Below, one piece after another: positions 27,755 to 35,005 of a stretch of DNA of 47,603 nt. Numbering within the stretch: position 1 is the first letter of the stretch; each line of letters opens with the position of its first letter. The notes beneath the pieces were generated by a model. The model ran no database searches. It was given only the letters and a program-made list of their open reading frames with translations, and had not been told where the DNA came from. The translations under genes were made by a program, and so were the position numbers. Source of the stretch: Sedimentisphaerales bacterium (GTDB lineage: Bacteria > Planctomycetota > Phycisphaerae > Sedimentisphaerales > Anaerohalosphaeraceae); assembly GCA_028282905.1 (NCBI GenBank), contig JANQGW010000081.1, positions 1 to 47,603 of the forward strand, in the 5' to 3' direction.

Positions 27755-27844
27755 TTGGATCATTTGCGATTTTAGAGAGTTATATTTTGTCTACGAGAGA
27801 GGTTGAAGTGTGTGATTTTCGTTTGATATCCAGCTTGCCATAAA

Positions 27845-27884
27845 CCCGGCCAGGCAAGCCGGTCAGACATGAACGATGGCCGGG
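27845..27884 (+). promoter_or_regulatory. Leader hairpin ahead of the PEP-CTERM jelly-roll gene
   Basis: CCCGGCCA (27845-27852) pairs perfectly with TGGCCGGG (27877-27884) around a 24-base loop. The T run that follows is 10 bases away, so it is not a normal terminator. It lies 32 bases ahead of the ATG at 27917 and could be a partial terminator, an RNA stabiliser between genes of very different output, or chance. Confidence 0.35.
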
Positions 27885-27916
27885 ATTCATAAAGTTTTTC
27901 TTTCGGAGGAAGAGCG

Positions 27917-28606
27917 ATGAAAAAGACAGTTTTTGCAGTAGTGTGCGGTTGTTTTATGTTGTGTGCTGTGTCTCAGGGGGCACTTATGAATGCCAGTTTT
28001 GAGGATCCTGATCTGGATCCGGGAGTTAAAGTCAATGGTGTTACGGATTGGTGGGATTCCGCCTCTCTCTACACTAAAACCGTCGATGATGGTGATGAGA
28101 ATACTCCATTGACCCCTTATGGCGATAACTGGGCGCAGTTGGGTCGAGGTCGGTGGATTTACCAGCAGATTGGTACCTTCACTGAAAACACTACCTATGA
28201 GATTACGTTTTTGCTGGGCCAGCCGTCCGATAAGGCGATTGCGGGCTTCTATGTTGAGTTATTTGCCGGTGGTAATCCGGCATTGGCGGCGGATGTTAAT
28301 TCCAAACGTCAAGCTGCTAATTTTCCGCTGACAACCGTTGTCGGAGCGGTACAGATTGCAACGACGGGTGATATCGACCCAGGATTGACCGGCATGGCGA
28401 CTCAGGAGATGTCCGTACAGTTGTCAACAGGCGATGCGGGCACAGGGTATGCCGTTGGCGATGCGCTGTGGCTGATGTTCTCAAGACCGGATACACCCGG
28501 CAAGGCGGATATCGATAATGTAGCCGTTTCCGTGGTTCCGGAACCTGCGACAATGATACTGTTGGGATTGGGTTCACTGGTTGCACTGCGGTCCAAACGC
28601 AAATAG
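27917..28606 (+). CDS. Jelly-roll (CBM-like) surface protein with PEP-CTERM tail
   Basis: A 229-residue exported protein. Residues 1-20 are a signal peptide (MKKTVFAVVCGCFMLCAVSQ). Residues about 21-200 are a single beta-sandwich domain opening N-A-S-F-E-D-P and including NWAQLGRGRWIYQQIGTF and VELFAGGNPALAADV. The tail is PEP-CTERM: V-P-E-P, a hydrophobic run and RSKRK. The same domain recurs next door at 28689 and, more diverged, at 30972 and in the C-terminus of 35006. The opening motif and the buried Trp pattern are those of carbohydrate-binding jelly rolls, so a glycan ligand is likely but not shown. A strong GGAGG site precedes the ATG. Confidence 0.85.
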   Translation: MKKTVFAVVCGCFMLCAVSQGALMNASFEDPDLDPGVKVNGVTDWWDSASLYTKTVDDGDENTPLTPYGDNWAQLGRGRWIYQQIGTFTENTTYEITFLLGQPSDKAIAGFYVELFAGGNPALAADVNSKRQAANFPLTTVVGAVQIATTGDIDPGLTGMATQEMSVQLSTGDAGTGYAVGDALWLMFSRPDTPGKADIDNVAVSVVPEPATMILLGLGSLVALRSKRK

Positions 28607-28688
28607 GTATCTGTTTATTTGGTTCGATACTAAAGAAGCATCTATCGGTAATTAAGGATGAATAGTTATTATTTTAGGAGACAAAGCA

Positions 28689-30791
28689 ATGAAAACAAAA
28701 ATGATGGTGTTATTGTTATGCTTTGGTTTACTGCTGTGTGGCACTGTCCGGGGCGTAGAGCTCCTCAATCCCAGCTTTGAGGATCCTGAGCTGGGGGCCG
28801 GAGCGAGTACAAACACAGTGGTTGATTGGTGGGATTCAGCTAGTCTATACACCAAAACAATCGATGACAGCGGAGGGACCGGATCGCTTCCTGATACGCC
28901 TTATGGCGATAACTGGGCACAGTTGGGCAATGGTCGATGGATCTATCAGCAGATTGGGACATACAGCGAAAACACCACTTACAACATCACGTTTTTGCTG
29001 GGCCAGCCAACGGATAAATCTATCGCGGGTTTGCATGTTGAGCTGTTTGCCGGCGGCAATCCGGCATTGGCTGCCGATCTCAATGCCAAACGTGATGCTG
29101 CAACATTTCCGCTTACGGCGACTGTTGGGGCTGTACAGATTGCCGATTCCGGTGATATTGATCCCCTTTTAACTGGTAAGGCAACTCAGGAGATGTCTGT
29201 TATCCTATCGACAGGAACTGTCGGAACCGGCTACGCTGTTGGTGATCCACTGTGGCTGATGTTCTCAAGGCCTTCGACCGGCGGTAAAGCACTGATCGAC
29301 AACGTGATCGCTGCGCCTCCGGTCACAGCGACGCTGGTCAAGCCGAGTCCCAGCGGTGTAATAAATATTCCGATTACGACGGATGCCGACGGAGTCGATG
29401 ATGCTAATACCACACTGGTATGGGATGCCCCGACAGCCTATACGGGAGCGACCTATAATGTCTATTTCGGAAAGGATCCGAATTTCAATAACCCGGCTCC
29501 GTATGGGCTGCCTCAACTGGACAACAGTGGCGATACGTCTGCCACGTCGATTGATCCGATGCCGTCCGGCGATCTTGAGTATGATACGACCTATTACTGG
29601 ATCGTTGACGCATTTGAGCCCAATGACCCAACCCCCATTTTTCATGCCGGCATGACATGGGAGTTTACCACGATTCCGGAAAGTCCCTTGATTCAAACAG
29701 ACCCAATTGCCCAATTGGTCGATCCCGCTGCGGAGGTGACCCTGACGGTTGACGGTCTTAACTTTGTCGATGCGGATGTTACATGGTATCACGTTCCGCA
29801 GGGCGGAACGGCTGCGGCTGTCGGCTCGGCCAGTAAAACGCTGGTAATACCGGCCGCGGGCACCTCTGATGAGGGGCAATACTATGCTGTTGCGACCAAT
29901 TCCGGCGGCACGGACACCTCTGGAATTGCGTATGTCATGACCAAACGTCTGGTAGCACGGTATGACTTTGAAGGTGACCTGACGGATACTCAGGGGTCGC
30001 TGAACGCAGCTGTTATTGTTGACCCCAATGTGGCGGATGCAAACTCACCCTCTGTTTCGATTGGGTCCGGTCTCGGTCGTGTTGGAAGTGATGCACTGCT
30101 GCTGGAAGATACGGACATTGCAGGATATCTGGAAGTTCCCGGCAGCGAAGGTGCAACAGCTTTCCACTCGCTGGGCATGACTGTAAATGTTTGGATCAAG
30201 ACAGCGACAAGCTCTCCGTACCTCGGCACGGTTGTCAGCGGCAAAAATGAAGTTACGAGTGACAGTGATTTTCTTATGAACCGGTATTATGCACGGGCCA
30301 GATGGAAAATTAACGCCTTGACGGTTGTGGACTCACCGGTACCGCCGGATGGTCCCGCGATGGACGATGACCAGTGGCATATGCTGACCGGTACCTATGA
30401 TCCGGCCACACAGCAGCGGACACTGTATATTGATGGTGTTCAGATTGGAAGTCTGACAGGGACCGTTGGCGATGATTTTGACAGCCTTTCAACACTCAGG
30501 ATTGGCGGCTGGGGCACAACGGCTTCCGGTACTACGGATCGTCCGTTCCTCGGTCTGATCGACGATATTCGGATTTACAGCTTCCCGCGGACAATGGAGC
30601 AGGTTGCTGCTGATTATTATGAAGTGACCGGAATCAGTGCCTGCTACAATCCGGACTTTGAGGGCAGCTACTTTGACGTGGCCGGTGCTTTTGATGGTGA
30701 AGGCCAACCGATCGGCGACTGCCAGATTACACTGGTTGACTTTGTCGAATTCGCTAAGGCCTGGCTCAACACCGGTTTGTATCAGCCTTAG
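28689..30791 (+). CDS. Modular surface protein: jelly-roll, FN3-like, Ig-like, LamG, dockerin-like tail
   Basis: A 700-residue exported protein with signal peptide MKTKMMVLLLCFGLLLCGTVRG. Residues about 23-210 are a jelly-roll domain nearly collinear with the 27917 protein (NWAQLGNGRWIYQQIGTYSE). FN3-like (220-335) and Ig-like (335-420, DEGQYYAVATNSGG) modules follow, then LamG (425-640) closing LIDDIRIYSFPRTMEQV. The last 55 residues contain one clear EF-hand dockerin half, GDCQITLVDFVEFAKAWL. The gene follows its short relative by 82 bases with a TTAGGAGA site. It is the same binding domain with a long stalk and a different sorting tail. No catalytic site is visible. Confidence 0.87.
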   Translation: MKTKMMVLLLCFGLLLCGTVRGVELLNPSFEDPELGAGASTNTVVDWWDSASLYTKTIDDSGGTGSLPDTPYGDNWAQLGNGRWIYQQIGTYSENTTYNITFLLGQPTDKSIAGLHVELFAGGNPALAADLNAKRDAATFPLTATVGAVQIADSGDIDPLLTGKATQEMSVILSTGTVGTGYAVGDPLWLMFSRPSTGGKALIDNVIAAPPVTATLVKPSPSGVINIPITTDADGVDDANTTLVWDAPTAYTGATYNVYFGKDPNFNNPAPYGLPQLDNSGDTSATSIDPMPSGDLEYDTTYYWIVDAFEPNDPTPIFHAGMTWEFTTIPESPLIQTDPIAQLVDPAAEVTLTVDGLNFVDADVTWYHVPQGGTAAAVGSASKTLVIPAAGTSDEGQYYAVATNSGGTDTSGIAYVMTKRLVARYDFEGDLTDTQGSLNAAVIVDPNVADANSPSVSIGSGLGRVGSDALLLEDTDIAGYLEVPGSEGATAFHSLGMTVNVWIKTATSSPYLGTVVSGKNEVTSDSDFLMNRYYARARWKINALTVVDSPVPPDGPAMDDDQWHMLTGTYDPATQQRTLYIDGVQIGSLTGTVGDDFDSLSTLRIGGWGTTASGTTDRPFLGLIDDIRIYSFPRTMEQVAADYYEVTGISACYNPDFEGSYFDVAGAFDGEGQPIGDCQITLVDFVEFAKAWLNTGLYQP

Positions 30792-30820
30792 AAACGATTT
30801 ATTCGAGATGTAGTTTAAAC

Positions 30821-30849
30821 TCCCGGCTCGCTTCAAAAGCGGGCCGGGA
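30821..30849. terminator. Hairpin, possible terminator after the jelly-roll/LamG gene
   Basis: TCCCGGCTCGCTT pairs with AAGCGGGCCGGGA (13 bp, one G-U) around a CAAA loop. The T tract afterwards is short (AAATTTG), so termination may be partial or Rho-aided. Confidence 0.5.
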
Positions 30850-30971
30850 AATTTGTCATTGATGAGTGAGAATGGGGGGAATGGTTTTCGGATCACCCTT
30901 TCACGCAGATAAGTTAAAATACAGCACTGTTGCCGCTGAAGGCCCTTGCGACAAGAGAGATAGGTATGGTT

Positions 30972-33530
30972 ATGAATTTCAGATGTGTCATTATTATATT
31001 CATGTGTTTCACTCTTGCAAGTATGCAGGCGGCGCTGAATAATCCGCCTCTTGTTAACCCCAGCTTTGAAGACCCTGCGCTGGCGGCAGACGGCTCCGCC
31101 GATGGAGCGGTGGACTGGTATGATTCTGTCGCATATACCTATACCAAAGATGAGGAAGATGCGGCCGCGATCTATCCGGAAACCCCTTATGGTGATAACT
31201 GGGGCGAAATGGGCAACGGCCGTTGGTTCTATCAGCAGGTCGGTACTTATTCCGAGAATGTATCATACGACATCAGCTTTATCGTTGGGCAAATTGCCGA
31301 TTCTGGCAAGCCCTTTGTGGGATTAACGGTTGAACTGCTGGCGGGAGGCAATCCGACACTGGCGGCAGATGTGAATGAAAAGCGAGGCGCCTCATTCTCT
31401 TTGGAAACAACGGTCGGAGCCGTTGTAATTGCTTCATCGGGACAATTTAACCCGTTTTCTACATCCGGTGTTGCCGCAACATCTGAACAGAGTTTTGAAC
31501 TGAACACCGGCACGGTTGGCGCAGGATATGCCGTGGGCGATCCGCTGTGGCTGCTGGTATATCGGCCTTCTGAAGGAGGACGTTCTTTGATTGACAATGT
31601 TGCGGTCACAGTTGCGACGTCAGAGCCGACGGCGGTCAATCCCGCGCCCGCACATGGGGCGGAACATATTGATATTGCCGCAGCGATGGCCTGGAATGTC
31701 CAAAACGCGACCAATCCGACCTTTGATATCAATATCGGCACCGATTCGAATTGTAATGATATTATAACGGCTCACAGTACCGGCTCAACTCAGAGTTATA
31801 CACCGTCGGCCGGATTGCTCGATTACGCAACACAGTATTTCTGGCAGGTGGATGTGACCGATGGCGGTACGGAATACACCGGACCGGTATGGTCATTCAC
31901 GACCGGGGGAAAGGCGTTTAGCCCGGTTCCCGTAAGCGGGGGGATTGCCGACCGTTCCACGGGCATGTTGAACTGGTCGGGTGAAGCTTTTATTGCGTCA
32001 TACGATGTCTGGTTTGGCAGTCCGGGTAATCTGCAATCTGTCGGCAGCTATACCGCAACGAGCGTTTCCTTTACCGATCTGGCCGCGGCTATTGGCCGGC
32101 CCTTTGTCTCCGCCGGAGATTATCAGTGGCGTGTTGACACCCGGGACGGTTCCGGTGCCTTAATGGTATCCGGCGACATTTGGGACGTAACCTTTCCGGA
32201 GATTGAATCAATAGTGATTGAAGATTTTAACGGCTACAACCAGACAAGCGAACTGCTTGCAAACTGGAACGGCACAAGCGGTGCCGTGTTGACGAAACAT
32301 GACTTTTACGGGGCGATGCAGTTTGATTATGATACGCAGGCGACGCCGTACAAATCGGAAGCCACACTCACTTTTGCTGCGGCGCAGGATTGGGCAGCCA
32401 CCTTTATGGACACGTTCAAAGTCACTATTCGCGGTCAGGCCGGCAGCGATGCTGAAACGTTTTATTGCACTCTCAATGATGGGACAACTACGGCAACCGT
32501 GACATATCCGCAGCTTGGCGCTGCGACCACTGAGACATGGCAGGATTGGTATATTCGTCTTAGTGATTTCAGTGAACAGGGGCTGAGTCTCGCTTCGGTC
32601 ACTTCCGTCACCATCGGAATTGGTGATGGAAACAGCCCCGGAGGTAGCGGTAATCTTTACATTGACGATTTGCTGATTGATTTGCCTGGCTGTATTTCCG
32701 CGTTTCAGCCGCAGGGTGACTTGAACAAAGACTGTCAGGTCACTTTTGATGACATTATTATTCTCGCGCGCGATTGGTTGCTGAAGGACTTTTCGGTTGC
32801 TCCTGTTGCACCTGATGCGGTAATGCTGTTGGCACATTATGAATTTAATGAAACATCAGGTTCGACCGCATCAGATTCAACAGCGAATAACTACCATGCT
32901 TCTATTGCTGCTGACGATTCCGGAGGTATCTGGAATAGTACGGGGCATGACGGTGGATGTATCGAATTTGACAGCTCAGTTGAGGTGACAATTCCCGCGG
33001 GGGTTTTTGGCAGCGTAACAGACGAAGTGACGATTTCCGTGTGGGTCAACGGCGATGCAGCCGATTACCCAGGCACGGTCAATCAGATGTTATTTGCAGC
33101 AGGGCCTGCTGCCGGAGATGAATACGGTTGGGAAAAGACGGCCTGGGATATTGACGATGCGGGTGCTTACGGCGGTCAGTGGAATCATTACGCAGCGGTT
33201 AAGAATGCAGCCAGCGGAATCATGAGCATTTATCACAATGGGGTACTGGTTGGCCGGAACGCCTCAGCAATCGATATTCTGGAAGGGGCACTGGCAGGCG
33301 ACAGTATTCTCACAATGGCACGGATCGATGCCGGGACGACATCCACCAAGGTCGATGATCTTCGGATTTACGGATATGCACTGTCTCAGGCCGAAATTGT
33401 TCATCTGGCCGGCGATTCAATCGTCCAGCCGATTGTCCCGATCTATACGTTATCTGAACTGGGCGATGACGGTCGAGTGAGTCTGCCTGACTTTGCGGTG
33501 ATTGCACAACAGTGGCTTGAACAGAAGTAA
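30972..33530 (+). CDS. Modular surface protein: jelly-roll, two FN3-like, CBM-like, internal dockerin half, LamG, tail
   Basis: An 852-residue exported protein. ATG 30972 is chosen because TAGG lies 7 bases ahead; ATG 30966 is a close alternative. Signal peptide MNFRCVIIIFMCFTLASMQA. Residues about 24-215 are the shared jelly-roll domain (NWGEMGNGRWFYQQVGTYSE). Two FN3-like modules follow (220-410), then a carbohydrate-binding-like beta-sandwich opening I-V-I-E-D-F-N-G-Y-N (415-575). An EF-hand dockerin half, GDLNKDCQVTFDDIIILARDWL, sits in the middle of the chain (about 580-605). LamG (620-820) comes next, and a second half, DDGRVSLPDFAVIAQQWL, ends the protein. The separated dockerin halves suggest LamG was inserted into a tail. 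Confidence 0.85.
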   Translation: MNFRCVIIIFMCFTLASMQAALNNPPLVNPSFEDPALAADGSADGAVDWYDSVAYTYTKDEEDAAAIYPETPYGDNWGEMGNGRWFYQQVGTYSENVSYDISFIVGQIADSGKPFVGLTVELLAGGNPTLAADVNEKRGASFSLETTVGAVVIASSGQFNPFSTSGVAATSEQSFELNTGTVGAGYAVGDPLWLLVYRPSEGGRSLIDNVAVTVATSEPTAVNPAPAHGAEHIDIAAAMAWNVQNATNPTFDINIGTDSNCNDIITAHSTGSTQSYTPSAGLLDYATQYFWQVDVTDGGTEYTGPVWSFTTGGKAFSPVPVSGGIADRSTGMLNWSGEAFIASYDVWFGSPGNLQSVGSYTATSVSFTDLAAAIGRPFVSAGDYQWRVDTRDGSGALMVSGDIWDVTFPEIESIVIEDFNGYNQTSELLANWNGTSGAVLTKHDFYGAMQFDYDTQATPYKSEATLTFAAAQDWAATFMDTFKVTIRGQAGSDAETFYCTLNDGTTTATVTYPQLGAATTETWQDWYIRLSDFSEQGLSLASVTSVTIGIGDGNSPGGSGNLYIDDLLIDLPGCISAFQPQGDLNKDCQVTFDDIIILARDWLLKDFSVAPVAPDAVMLLAHYEFNETSGSTASDSTANNYHASIAADDSGGIWNSTGHDGGCIEFDSSVEVTIPAGVFGSVTDEVTISVWVNGDAADYPGTVNQMLFAAGPAAGDEYGWEKTAWDIDDAGAYGGQWNHYAAVKNAASGIMSIYHNGVLVGRNASAIDILEGALAGDSILTMARIDAGTTSTKVDDLRIYGYALSQAEIVHLAGDSIVQPIVPIYTLSELGDDGRVSLPDFAVIAQQWLEQK

Positions 33531-33554
33531 TAATATTCAATCAGAGAGTTTTTA

Positions 33555-34979
33555 ATGAAACGACGTGAATTTTTAAAACAATGTTCACTGGCCGCCGGCT
33601 CAGTACTTGCACTGGGCTCAAAAGGGCTGGCTGGCGGTGTTGAACTGGCCAATAATTCGATGATTTTCCGCATTGGCGGTAAACGCTATAATGTCCTATT
33701 GATCCTGGTCGATCAATGGCGTTACAGCGCGATGAGTCACGGCTACCATCACGACAAAACTGTCCGCACCCCGCATTTGGATAAACTTGCCAAAAAGGGC
33801 GCACACTGGCAATGGTGTTATGCGGCTCAGCCGGTCTGCACGCCGAATCGTTCGGCGATCATTACCGGAAAATATCCGCACCAGATTCCGACTGATAACG
33901 ATCCAGCCAAGAGCATGGATCACAATGACCGGTTAATGAGTCGAAATGAGCGATGTATTGCTCACGAGTTTACGGATGCCGGATATAACTGTCATTATAT
34001 TGGAAAATGGCACATGGACGGGGGCGGCAAAGGCTTCCCGGCGGGCTTCGTGGAACCCGGCTGGCCGCGCCGCGGATTTACCACCTTTGAGGGATTCAAT
34101 CGCGGCCATAACTACTGGTACCATAATTCGTACATGATCACTGACGATGGTCAGGACATGAAAACGCTGGGACTGTATCCGGATAATACCTATGAGCCGA
34201 CATTCCAGACGGATTTGGCGATCCAATTCATAAAGCAAAACAAAAACCATCCGTTTTTCTGCATGTTGTCCTGGGGGCCGCCTCATACACCTTACGGAGC
34301 GCATCCGGATGAGTTCACCTATGACCCAGCTGCAATTGAGGTTCGCCCGAATGTGCCTGCCGACCAGGTCAGCAATGCCAAGAACTCGCTGAACGATTAT
34401 TATGCTCATTGCACGGCGATGGATGTTGAAGTCGGCAAGTTAATGGATATGCTGAAAACGGAAGGTTTGGCGGACAACACGCTGATCGTCTTTACCGCCG
34501 ATCATGGGGACATGCACCGATCCCACAGCCTGACGTATAAAAGCAAGCCGGAAGAAGAGGCCAGTCATATTCCGCTGCTAATGTGCCTGCCGGATCGCAT
34601 CGAGCCCGGCCAGGTGATTACAAATTCGGTCAATACAATTGACATAATGCCCACCGTTCTATCGCTGTGCGGGTTAAATGTGCCCGACACATGCACCGGC
34701 AAGGATAAATCACTGCTCTTGCTCGGAAAAACCATGCCCGAAGAGTCAATTTATGCGGAATACCAGAGCGCCTGGCGGATGGTGGTGAAGAACCAATTCA
34801 AACTAATCATTCGTAATGTCAGCGGCGCTGAATCGATCACGGAATTGTTCGATTTAAATAATGATCCTTACGAACTGACAAATTTGCTGAATAACCCGGC
34901 CTACGCCTTAATTCAGAGCGAACTGACCGCTGAATATGCCGCGTGGAAAACAAAAACGAATGATACTTTTCTTGGATAA
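33555..34979 (+). CDS. Type I (formylglycine) sulfatase, Tat-exported
   Basis: A 474-residue sulfatase. The N-terminus MKRREFLKQCSLAAGSVLALG has the R-R-x-F-L-K pattern of a Tat signal, suiting export of a folded metalloenzyme. The catalytic C-T-P-N-R motif starts at Cys95, the residue that is oxidised to formylglycine, with the usual N-V-L-L-I-L-V-D-Q metal segment ahead and TADHGD later. It should remove sulfate esters from a glycan; which one cannot be read from sequence. It begins 24 bases after the preceding surface-protein gene and precedes the protease gene by 26, so it is part of the same run. The maturation enzyme (anSME or FGE) is not in this window. Confidence 0.93.
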   Translation: MKRREFLKQCSLAAGSVLALGSKGLAGGVELANNSMIFRIGGKRYNVLLILVDQWRYSAMSHGYHHDKTVRTPHLDKLAKKGAHWQWCYAAQPVCTPNRSAIITGKYPHQIPTDNDPAKSMDHNDRLMSRNERCIAHEFTDAGYNCHYIGKWHMDGGGKGFPAGFVEPGWPRRGFTTFEGFNRGHNYWYHNSYMITDDGQDMKTLGLYPDNTYEPTFQTDLAIQFIKQNKNHPFFCMLSWGPPHTPYGAHPDEFTYDPAAIEVRPNVPADQVSNAKNSLNDYYAHCTAMDVEVGKLMDMLKTEGLADNTLIVFTADHGDMHRSHSLTYKSKPEEEASHIPLLMCLPDRIEPGQVITNSVNTIDIMPTVLSLCGLNVPDTCTGKDKSLLLLGKTMPEESIYAEYQSAWRMVVKNQFKLIIRNVSGAESITELFDLNNDPYELTNLLNNPAYALIQSELTAEYAAWKTKTNDTFLG

Positions 34980-35005
34980 GTTGTTTGAGCCTTTGGGGGA
35001 TTTTG

